NCBI GenBank assembly: GCA_944366945.1
Contig: CALVWJ010000017.1
Location: 1-55,589 of the forward strand
DNA: 55,589 bases
Source of the DNA: an uncultured Clostridia bacterium
GTDB taxonomy: Bacteria; Bacillota; Clostridia; Christensenellales; CAG-138
Reading direction: 5' to 3'
Part shown: in pieces, positions 30,755 to 37,770 of the stretch
Layout: the number at the start of each line of letters is the position of its first letter
Position numbering within the stretch: position 1 is the stretch's first letter
Notes under the pieces: generated by a model
Database searches by the model: none
What the model saw: the letters and a program-made list of their open reading frames with translations, nothing else
What the model was told of the DNA's origin: nothing
Position numbers and translations under genes: made by a program

Positions 30755-31177
30755 TAGGATTTCCTCCTTGATAATTCAATCTTCTCACCACTGGCCACAT
30801 ATATCTAAAGTTGGTTAGAAGGGTGCTGCTTGCGCGCCTTTCTCATGCAGCAAAAACGTAAGTGCTTAACATTTTGTGGTTGGGTATCTTGGCTGGCGCA
30901 TTAGCATTGCCGTAAACGTGGAGCAACCTGCTACGAAACGAAAGCTTTCCAAACGCACAACCGCTGCATCCGTTGCAAATCGCAAAGGCCCATTGCATTC
31001 TCCATTATTGGTAAGCGCGCGGCACGGTTATAAAGCCATGCGCCCCGCGGTATGATGCGACCGGCTACGTTTGAAACCCTTTTTGCCCGCACCCAGGCGG
31101 GCAAATTGCCGTTCTGTTCCTATCGCGATTCTACACCATATCCTGCAAGCACTCCCGTTTTTCTGTGCCGTTTCACC
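30755..31177. other. gene-free interval
   Basis: No supportable gene here. A hairpin TTTGCCCGC-ACCCAG-GCGGGCAAA at 31082-31105, about 75 bases past the MFS stop, may end the minus-strand operon, although no T-tract follows it. Confidence 0.5.
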
Positions 31178-32407
31178 TCAAATGTCCACATTATAGATGC
31201 GTTTAACGTGATCGCGCCCGGGATACATGATCGCAACTGCTGCCACCAGGGCAAATAGGTTCATCGCAACCATCACCGCACGATATGGGAATACTTCGCC
31301 TAGTACGCCTGCTGAAAGCTGGCCTATAATGGAGCCGACTGTGGTAAGCATCTGATAGGTGCCATTGTAGCGCCCACGCATCTCGTTCGGCACATAATTC
31401 TGGGTAGAAGAAATGCGGATATTAAAGCTTGTAACGCAAATTAGGCCACTGATAAACTGCGTAATCATCATGATGATCACAGGCGTAAACAGGTAGCCAC
31501 CATCAATGACCGCCGATACAATATACACAAAGAATGCGATAGCAAACTTCTTTTCCGTTGGATAGCGGAACCTGTAATGGATAACGCCGCCAATCAGCCT
31601 TCCGATGACCGCGCAGCTGGTGACCCCGGTATAGATCGTTGCGCCCAGATTTTCCGTAGCTTTAAAATAAGGCAACGTGAGCGTGCTGTTCGCACTTCCC
31701 ACCATGGTAGACACCATAAAATAAGCCGTGATAAAAAGGAGCCCTTTTTCTTTTTTTAAATAGGAAATCCCCTGTACAAAGTCGTCCTTGTAGCGTTTGA
31801 GGGAATACTTTGTTTTCTCATCCGAAACCTGTTCTTCTTTGACGCGGATCTGCGTTTCAAACGTAGCGGCAATCGCAAACGTTATAGCATTAAAAATGAA
31901 AAGCGGCAGCAGTCCGACATTTTCATAAAACCAAGAAGCGATTGGCAGCATCAGCGCGGAAAGCGGATGGAGGAGGCTGGAAATGGAGTATGCCTTCGCA
32001 TAGTTTCCTTCTGCAATCAGCATCGGGTAAAGGCTGTCATAGGCGACGCGGTAAATACCATCGATGGTGCCGATCACAGCACAAAGGGCAAGCAGCAGCA
32101 CATAGTTGAATATTCCGCTGCCCAGCAGGAAATAAAGAAAAAGATACAGCGCTGCGGAGATGTAATCCAGCCCCCAGATCACCTTGGTACGAGAAAAGCG
32201 GTCAAGATACGGCCCCGCGATGGATGGCACAATAACTTTGGGCACATTGCATACGATCATATAGACCGCATAAAGCAGCGTAGAACCCGTGTAATCCAGA
32301 ACCAGCAGGCTCAGCGCAAAGCCGGAAATGGCATTGCCAAGCATCGAAACCACGGTACCAAGCGTTAGGATTGTAAAATTTCGCGTCCAAAGGGGCTGTC
32401 TTTCCAT
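31178..32407 (-). CDS. MFS transporter
   Basis: A 409-residue major facilitator of 12 helices in the EntS/MFS_3-like exporter group. The loop between helices 2 and 3 has PSIAGPYLDRFSRTKVIW, the usual MFS signature region, and the two halves are joined by a charged loop (about 200-220). Probably a drug or metabolite exporter. RBS TTGGAGGAATTCC. It starts 22 bases after the DUF4097 gene and is the last gene of the PadR operon. Confidence 0.88.
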   Translation of the reverse strand: MERQPLWTRNFTILTLGTVVSMLGNAISGFALSLLVLDYTGSTLLYAVYMIVCNVPKVIVPSIAGPYLDRFSRTKVIWGLDYISAALYLFLYFLLGSGIFNYVLLLALCAVIGTIDGIYRVAYDSLYPMLIAEGNYAKAYSISSLLHPLSALMLPIASWFYENVGLLPLFIFNAITFAIAATFETQIRVKEEQVSDEKTKYSLKRYKDDFVQGISYLKKEKGLLFITAYFMVSTMVGSANSTLTLPYFKATENLGATIYTGVTSCAVIGRLIGGVIHYRFRYPTEKKFAIAFFVYIVSAVIDGGYLFTPVIIMMITQFISGLICVTSFNIRISSTQNYVPNEMRGRYNGTYQMLTTVGSIIGQLSAGVLGEVFPYRAVMVAMNLFALVAAVAIMYPGRDHVKRIYNVDI

Positions 32408-32429
32408 AAATGGAATTCCTCCAACAAAA

Positions 32430-33374
32430 TCATTTGCTGAATTCCAATTTGATTGAACCGTTTACCGTCTCAGCATGCACGGCATTGGCCGCTTTGTTGC
32501 GGATGCGAACTTCCTTGCGCTGCTTTTCACCGTTGATGAAGATGCTGCCGGATACCGTCTCCAGTGCAAGATCATAGGCTGTCTGCGGCTGCTGCATCTC
32601 TATGTGGACGCTTCCGTTCACGGTTTCCGCGTGCGTGTTTCCAAGCAATTCTCCCGAAAGCGCAAGCGAACCGTTGACCGTTTCGCAATGCGCCTTGGTT
32701 TGTGCGCGGCATTCCGCAAGGGAAATTGCGCCGTTCACGCTTTCTGCATGCAGCGTATCGGCCGCTACCCCGGTGAGCCGAATCGCACCGTTCACGGTTT
32801 CGCATGTTAGTTCCATTAGCGCAAGCGCGGGCAACGTGATCGCACCATTCACGGTTTTGACGCTAAAGCGCTCAAACCACTCGGGCGCAGTCTGCGGCAC
32901 TGTAATGCGGATCATGCCTTTTTTCCAATTGAGCAAGGAAAAGCGGCGGAGTGCGGGATCCATCGGCGGTTCTTTGATGTAAAGCGTCTGCCCTTCCCCC
33001 ATTTCCACCTGTGGCGCAGGGATCCCTTTCGGGTAATCGATCTGCACCCGGTATCCATCGCCCTTTGCAAATTCAATGCCCGCATTGCAAACATCAATAT
33101 GCACGGAACGGAATGGCAGGCAGGTATCCTCGCTCTGCTTGTTTTCCTGCGGCGCTCCCCCTTCCGCTTCATCAACGATCTGCTGCGCAAGCGCATCCGG
33201 GTTACTGAATTCCGTAGGCACGGAATCTTCCTGGCGGATGCCAGCATCATCAAAATATTCCTCGAAGTATCGCAACGCCGCAGCGCGTTCCTCGCGCGAA
33301 AGATAGGTTCCATCTTTACACGGCAAATTGAACAGGGCGCGCTCAAACGCATCCATAAACTGGCTCCGCGTCAT
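32430..33374 (-). CDS. DUF1700/DUF4097 protein with ETVNG repeats
   Basis: A 314-residue protein. The N-terminal 75 residues (MTRSQFMDAFERALFNLP, then AALRYFEEYFDDAG) match the DUF1700-type helical region; the rest is a right-handed beta repeat of the DUF4097 (adhesin-like) kind with about six near-identical turns of the form A/CETVNG(A/S)I, spaced 20-25 residues. No membrane helix, unlike many DUF1700 proteins. PadR-DUF1700-DUF4097 sets are common in Firmicutes and are thought to sense envelope stress. ATG 33374 follows AGGAGGTGG. Confidence 0.82.
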   Translation of the reverse strand: MTRSQFMDAFERALFNLPCKDGTYLSREERAAALRYFEEYFDDAGIRQEDSVPTEFSNPDALAQQIVDEAEGGAPQENKQSEDTCLPFRSVHIDVCNAGIEFAKGDGYRVQIDYPKGIPAPQVEMGEGQTLYIKEPPMDPALRRFSLLNWKKGMIRITVPQTAPEWFERFSVKTVNGAITLPALALMELTCETVNGAIRLTGVAADTLHAESVNGAISLAECRAQTKAHCETVNGSLALSGELLGNTHAETVNGSVHIEMQQPQTAYDLALETVSGSIFINGEKQRKEVRIRNKAANAVHAETVNGSIKLEFSK

Positions 33375-33511
33375 TGCAGCCACCTCCTGTCCATCTTTTG
33401 TAGGCAACGGCTTTCCAATACGCTTTGTGCAGCTTCCAGTGCGTTCGGCAAGGGAAGGCTGAGGCAGCGGCACTCCTGCCGCCGGTTCAACTGAATTCTG
33501 CCGACTCTCAT
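33371..33511 (-). CDS. possible coupled 46-residue small protein
   Basis: The frame starts two bases after the padR stop, with GGAGGGG four bases upstream, and its TGA overlaps the ATG of the DUF4097 gene. Sequence begins MRVGRIQLNRRQECRCL and ends in KMDRRWLQ: basic, two nearby Cys, no recognised family. The tight coupling at both ends is the only support; it could instead act as a ribosome bridge. Confidence 0.35.
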   Translation of the reverse strand: MRVGRIQLNRRQECRCLSLPLPNALEAAQSVLESRCLQKMDRRWLQ

Positions 33512-33512
33512 T

Positions 33513-33821
33513 TTACCCCTCCAATAGCATGCTTTCAACTTGTTTTTTGTAATTCTCCCATTCTTCGCGGTAACGCATCAGCGCTTCTCGTCCGGCTGGC
33601 GTGATGGCATAATAGCGCCGAAGCCGGCCAGAAAACGGACGATCGTAGGTTGTCAGCCAGCCTTCTTTTTGCAGCCGCCGCAAAACCGGGTAGAGCGTGG
33701 ATTCGCTGATTTCCACAATGCTGCGGACGCTTTGCGTGAGCACATAGCCATAGGTATCCTCGCGGCTGAGCACTGCCAGCACGCAGGCATCAAGCAGGGC
33801 GGAGCCCAATTGGAACATCAT
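33513..33821 (-). CDS. PadR family transcriptional regulator
   Basis: A 102-residue winged-helix regulator of the short PadR type: FQLGSALLDACVLAVLSRED, TYGYVLTQSV, ESTLYPVLRRLQKEGWL, then RRYYAITPAGREAL. It should repress its own operon (DUF1700/DUF4097 and MFS genes). The start is ATG 33821; TTG 33827, five bases after GGAGG, is an alternative. Confidence 0.92.
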   Translation of the reverse strand: MMFQLGSALLDACVLAVLSREDTYGYVLTQSVRSIVEISESTLYPVLRRLQKEGWLTTYDRPFSGRLRRYYAITPAGREALMRYREEWENYKKQVESMLLEG

Positions 33822-33846
33822 CTCCAATCTTGCCTCCTTTCTGATC

Positions 33847-33878
33847 AATATTATATTTTATATAATATTACTTGTCAA
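33847..33878 (-). promoter_or_regulatory. padR promoter with internal dyad operator
   Basis: On the minus strand a consensus promoter, TTGACA (33873-33878), 17 bases, TATAAT (33850-33855). A perfect inverted repeat with 10-base arms, AATATTATAT and ATATAATATT around a three-base centre (33847-33869), covers the spacer and -10, well placed for autorepression by PadR. Confidence 0.75.
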
Positions 33879-33970
33879 TGGCAAATTCCTTTCCAATAAG
33901 AAAAAATGAATGTTATGCCTGCGCATTTTGTGGTACTATAAAGTTATCTTAAAAAAGGTGTTTTTTTGCA

Positions 33971-34657
33971 ATGGGAAAAACCAAGATCATCGCAATCGAA
34001 GGGATCGATGGCAGTGGGAAAGGCGTGCAATATCAGCTTCTGCGCGATGCGCTTTGCGCGCGCGGATATTCGGTTGCAACGCGCGACTTTCCGGCTTATG
34101 ACAGCTTTTTCGGCCGGGAAATCGGCAAGCTGCTCGCCGGAACGGGCAATGTGCGCGCGGATCAAGTGGATGGAAAGAGCATGGCGCTCTGGTTTGCGCT
34201 GGACCGTTTTGAAAGCCTGCGGGATTATGTGGACGGCGCAACGGATATTTTGCTGTTGAACCGCTATGTGCTCTCCAACGCAGTGTACCAGAGCATCCGG
34301 GATATTGATCTCGGCAAACCGGACCTTGCGGACTGGGTGTTTGAACTCGAATATACCCACCTTAGCCTCCCGCGGCCGGATATAAATCTTGTGTTTTCCA
34401 TCGCCCCCGAGCAGGCGGAAGCAAACGTATGCAAAAAGGGCTGCCGCAGCTATGTGGGCGCGGGGCGGGATGTTTATGAGGCATCCCATGGCATCCAGGC
34501 GCGCGCCATGGCGCAATACCTTGCTTATGCTGCCCGCTATGATGACATCGCCGTAATCCCCTGCATGGAGCAGGGGCAGCTTCTGCCCATTGAGGCGATT
34601 TCCGCGCGGGTACTCGCTACGCTGCATGCGCGCGGCATTCTCAGCGCAAGCCGCTAA
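33971..34657 (+). CDS. tmk: dTMP kinase-like protein
   Basis: A 228-residue P-loop kinase of the thymidylate kinase family: IEGIDGSGKG (9-18), FPAYDS, and the LID-side RSYVGAGRDVYE. The usual D-R-Y of the nucleotide pocket is N-R-Y (NRYVLSNAVYQS). GSGKG instead of GSGKT/S places it with the longer clostridial dTMP kinase subtype. It likely phosphorylates dTMP to dTDP. RBS AAAAGGTG. Followed by phosphofructokinase after 48 bases. Confidence 0.82.
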   Translation: MGKTKIIAIEGIDGSGKGVQYQLLRDALCARGYSVATRDFPAYDSFFGREIGKLLAGTGNVRADQVDGKSMALWFALDRFESLRDYVDGATDILLLNRYVLSNAVYQSIRDIDLGKPDLADWVFELEYTHLSLPRPDINLVFSIAPEQAEANVCKKGCRSYVGAGRDVYEASHGIQARAMAQYLAYAARYDDIAVIPCMEQGQLLPIEAISARVLATLHARGILSASR

Positions 34658-34705
34658 GCATCGTTTTTATATTTGCTATATTACTACTTTTGGAGGAGAC
34701 ACCCC

Positions 34706-35764
34706 ATGCGAAAGATCGGAATTCTTACGGGCGGCGGGGACTGCCCCGGCTTAAACGCGGTGATCCGCGGCGTAGTTGCGCGCTGCATCCAGGAGGACAT
34801 CGCCGTTTTCGGCTTTTATGCAGGCTGGCGCGGCGTGCTGGAAGATGAAGGCCGCTGGCTGACGCGCGCGGATGTGGAAGGCATTCAAACCTTGGGCGGA
34901 ACCATCCTGGGCAGTTCGCGCACCAATGTCATGAAATTCGAAAACGGGCCGCAGATGGTGCGCGATGCAATGGAGCGCCTTGAGCTTGAAGGGTTGGTTG
35001 CCGTTGGCGGGGATGATACGCTCGGCGTTGCCAACACGCTGCGCAAGCTCGGCATGAACATGATCGGCGTGCCAAAGACGATCGACAATGACCTTTCCTG
35101 CACCGACTGGACGTTTGGATTTGACACCGCCTCCAACATCGCCATGGAGGAAATCGACCGGCTCCACACAACGGCTGAATCCCATGAGCGTTGCTTTGTT
35201 GTGGAATGCATGGGGCGGCATACGGGATGGATCACGCTGCAAGCAGGCGTAGCTGCAAATGCGCACATGGTATTAATCCCGGAGTTCCCGCTTTCATTTG
35301 ACGAGATCTATTCCCTCGTGCGCGAACGCTACGTACGCGGTGAGCGCTACACCATCATCGCCGTGGCAGAAGGCTTTGAATTGACGGGCGAGCGCATGGA
35401 AGACCTGGAGCGCGATATGTTCGGCAACGTGCTGCTTCTGCACCGCGAGCTTGCGCGGCACCTGGCGGACCGCATTGAAAAAGCCATCCGCAGCGATGAA
35501 ACGCTGGACAAGCGCCGCGCGCATTTTGAAGCGCGCTCAGTGGTGCTTGGCCACTTGCAGCGCGGCGGTGCGCCGACTGCATTCGACCGCATGCTCGGCA
35601 CGCGTATGGGCGTAAAAGCCGGCGACCTCGTAATCAACGGGGAATATGGCAACATGGTTTCTTTGCGCGGCACGGAAATCGAAGTGGCCGATCTTGACCG
35701 TGCCGTAACCGAACGGAAAAAAGTCGGCAAAGCGCTTTACGATGTGGCAACGCTGTTCTATTGA
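34706..35764 (+). CDS. pfp: 6-phosphofructokinase, PPi-dependent by motif
   Basis: A 352-residue glycolytic enzyme phosphorylating fructose 6-phosphate. Marks: GILTGGGDCPGLN (4-16), AVGGDDTLGVA and VPKTIDNDL. The Asp in GGDD and Lys in PKTIDND are the pair that distinguishes PPi-using enzymes from ATP-using ones (which have GGDG and PGTIDND). So the reaction is probably reversible and pyrophosphate-linked; this is inference from motif. ATG 34706 is preceded by GGAGGAG. Confidence 0.93.
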   Translation: MRKIGILTGGGDCPGLNAVIRGVVARCIQEDIAVFGFYAGWRGVLEDEGRWLTRADVEGIQTLGGTILGSSRTNVMKFENGPQMVRDAMERLELEGLVAVGGDDTLGVANTLRKLGMNMIGVPKTIDNDLSCTDWTFGFDTASNIAMEEIDRLHTTAESHERCFVVECMGRHTGWITLQAGVAANAHMVLIPEFPLSFDEIYSLVRERYVRGERYTIIAVAEGFELTGERMEDLERDMFGNVLLLHRELARHLADRIEKAIRSDETLDKRRAHFEARSVVLGHLQRGGAPTAFDRMLGTRMGVKAGDLVINGEYGNMVSLRGTEIEVADLDRAVTERKKVGKALYDVATLFY

Positions 35765-35775
35765 TGGAGGTGCGC

Positions 35776-36399
35776 ATGCAATCCTATGAAGCTATGCGCA
35801 CGGCTGTGCTTTGCGCAGCGCGTGATGCAAAAGCAGCGGGGCTTTGCACGGGAGGGACAGGCAATTGCAGCATGATCGACCGCACAGCGGGCGTTGTTGC
35901 GATGACGCCCCACGATTCCGACCGGGTCGCGCATGCTGCACGGGAAATCGTATTAATGGACCTTGCAGGCAACGTGCTCGATGCGCCGGAAGGTGTTTTT
36001 CCCACTTCGGAAGCAGCGTTCCACCTTGCCCTTTACCGCGCCCGGCCGGATCTTATCGGTATTTGCCACACGCATGCACCTTACGCAACGGTGTTCGCGG
36101 CGCTTGGCCGCGCGCTTCCTCCCGTCACCACGGAGGCTCTGCTTTATGGCGGGCAATGCCCGCTTGCGCCCTATGCCCCGCCGGGCACGGCAGCGCTTGC
36201 GGAAAACATCGTCCAAACGCTTGGAGCGCACGGCCTTGCCGCGTTGCTCGCGCGCCACGGCATGATTGCCGTTTCGCCGCGAGATGTGGACGACGCTTTC
36301 CGCCTTGCCGTCCATGTTGAGGAAAACGCAAAAGCATGCTACCGCATGGCCGCATTGATTGGGCTGGACGCCGTATACAATCTTCCTTCAATCCCATAA
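35776..36399 (+). CDS. class II aldolase/adducin family protein
   Basis: A 207-residue zinc enzyme of the L-fuculose-1-phosphate aldolase / L-ribulose-5-phosphate 4-epimerase group. Zinc ligands are visible as CHTHAPYATV (HxH) and the later LLARHGM, with the catalytic acid in TSEAAFHLALY; the phosphate-binding GGTGNCS is near the N-terminus. Exact sugar substrate is unclear. ATG 35776 is chosen for GGAGG five bases upstream; it starts 11 bases after the phosphofructokinase stop and is followed by a terminator. Confidence 0.85.
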   Translation: MQSYEAMRTAVLCAARDAKAAGLCTGGTGNCSMIDRTAGVVAMTPHDSDRVAHAAREIVLMDLAGNVLDAPEGVFPTSEAAFHLALYRARPDLIGICHTHAPYATVFAALGRALPPVTTEALLYGGQCPLAPYAPPGTAALAENIVQTLGAHGLAALLARHGMIAVSPRDVDDAFRLAVHVEENAKACYRMAALIGLDAVYNLPSIP

Positions 36400-36408
36400 C
36401 AAGCGATT

Positions 36409-36433
36409 CAAAGCCGCCTTGCAGGCGGCTTTG
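36409..36433 (+). terminator. hairpin after the class II aldolase gene
   Basis: CAAAGCCGCC, loop TTGCA, GGCGGCTTTG: perfect 10-bp stem ending in CTTTG. Confidence 0.65.
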
Positions 36434-36943
36434 ATACATTCATTGGCCTTTCGCTGCACAGAGAGACAGGCCCGTTGCGCAAGATTTCCGAATTTAGCAT
36501 GCAATCACTCCTAATGAAAGGACACTTTATCGCTATTTTGAGCCTGCTTCAGACGTTTTTACTGTGCCCTAAAAAGCTTAGTTTTTACAACATACGCCAA
36601 AAGCGCATTGAGGCACAGCGTATATGCCATTCGAAAAGCCTTCTCTTGCCTCCAGATGCGCGTATCCATACCGGGAAGACGGCAGTTGCTCTATCCAACT
36701 GAGCCTAAGGGGGAGATTCGGTTGTGCGGTTTCAGCAGGCAAGGACCTGCAAATGTTGGGATGGATGCAATTCTGCCTTATTGAGCTTCCTAAAGATGTA
36801 AATATTCAATTTTATAGTGCTCTTAAATTTGAACGATTTGATTGTTAGGGAAACGCATGAGCTAGAAAGCGCACGAATAACGGCGTGCAGCTGCTTTCTC
36901 CAAGCGTTTCATTTGCATTTTTCAGCTTTTCTCAAATTTCTAT
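36434..36943. other. gene-free interval with a tRNA-like fragment
   Basis: No supportable protein gene. It contains the tRNA-like piece at 36666-36709 and a short stem GCAGG-CAAGGA-CCTGC near 36740. AT-rich stretches and many stops suggest old, decayed sequence. Confidence 0.5.
36666..36709 (-). tRNA. degenerate tRNA 5' half (Arg-like)
   Basis: On the minus strand the intact D-arm GGCTCAGTTGGATAGAGC is followed by an anticodon-arm-like region (AACTGCCGTCTTCCCGGT) resembling bacterial tRNA-Arg. The anticodon stem mismatches, U33 is absent and no matching T-arm or acceptor 3' strand follows, so it is a non-functional remnant. Confidence 0.4.
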
Positions 36944-36973
36944 AAAAAAGGCCGCCCGGATTGGGCGGCCTTT
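36944..36973 (-). terminator. intrinsic terminator of hpf
   Basis: On the minus strand AAAGGCCGCCC, a five-base loop, GGGCGGCCTTT and a run of six T, 31 bases past the hpf stop. Confidence 0.88.
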
Positions 36974-37003
36974 GGGCTGGTGTCAAAAAGATAGGGTCTG
37001 GGT

Positions 37004-37540
37004 TTATTCGGGCTCGATGAGGCCGAAATTTCCATCCTTGCGCTTGTAGATAACGTTGATCTGGCCGGAATCGCCATTGGTGAACACATAGAACGCGTGC
37101 CCCAGCAGCTCCAGCTGCAACATGGCTTCCTCAACCGTCATGGGCTTGATATCAAAGCGCTTTACGCGAACCACGCGCGGGGCGTCTTCTTCATCATCTG
37201 CATCAAACGCATCCGCAAACACGGGTTCCGGCGTTTTGAACGCGCCGGCGCGCAGGCTCTTTTCCAGCTTAGTGCGGTGCCGCACGATCTGCTTTTCCAG
37301 CTTGGCGAGAACGTTATCAATGGAAGCATACATGTCCCCCGAAGTTTCTTCGCCGCGGATGATGCCGCCGGTATAGGGGATGGTAACTTCGACGATGTGG
37401 CGGTTGCGTTCGACCGCCATCGTAACATGTGCTTCTGTATCCTCGGGGAAATACTTGTCCAGCTTGCTTACCTTTTTGATCACAAGATCGTTTAGGTAAT
37501 CAGAAACTTCGATGTTCTTGCCGGTGATTGTAATACGCAT
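37004..37540 (-). CDS. hpf: ribosome hibernation promoting factor, long form
   Basis: A 178-residue protein that dimerises 70S ribosomes into inactive 100S particles. The N-terminal RaiA/HPF domain (1-100; ITITGKNIEVSDYL, then KLDKYFPED) and the C-terminal dimerisation domain (about 120-178; RFDIKPMTVEEAMLQLELLG, then HAFYVFTN, NVIYKRKDGNFGLIEP) are both complete. ATG 37540 follows GAAAGGGG; a longer upstream frame has no RBS. A TATACT at about 37600 may be its -10. Confidence 0.95.
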   Translation of the reverse strand: MRITITGKNIEVSDYLNDLVIKKVSKLDKYFPEDTEAHVTMAVERNRHIVEVTIPYTGGIIRGEETSGDMYASIDNVLAKLEKQIVRHRTKLEKSLRAGAFKTPEPVFADAFDADDEEDAPRVVRVKRFDIKPMTVEEAMLQLELLGHAFYVFTNGDSGQINVIYKRKDGNFGLIEPE

Positions 37541-37583
37541 CTTCTTACCCCTTTCACGCACTGGATCCTGTGTCCTGTGCTGC

Positions 37584-37766
37584 TTATTTCTTTCTTTTAG
37601 TATAGCACAAATTCCTGCTTCCATTTGGATTTTTTTGTGAACACTCTGCGGCGTGGCTGCAACCTTTGCATGCACCACATCCTCTCCGTTTCAGATGCTT
37701 TATCAAGCAAAACACGCTATAAGCAAGCACCAGGCCGGCAATGAAATACCACACAAATCCTTCCAT
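37584..37766 (-). CDS. FeoB-associated Cys-rich membrane protein
   Basis: A 60-residue protein: one membrane helix (about 5-24) followed by a Cys cluster RRGCGACKGCSHAAEC, ending Lys-rich. This small family sits next to feoB in many Firmicutes and is thought to aid ferrous iron uptake, perhaps as a metallochaperone. It begins four bases after the feoB stop, so it is in the same operon. Confidence 0.85.
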   Translation of the reverse strand: MEGFVWYFIAGLVLAYSVFCLIKHLKRRGCGACKGCSHAAECSQKNPNGSRNLCYTKRKK

Positions 37767-37770
37767 AGCT

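Noticed and set aside
33375..33473. Extension of the DUF4097 protein to the ATG at 33473
   Set aside because: No SD there, while AGGAGGTGG precedes 33374 and the family N-terminus begins at MTRSQF.
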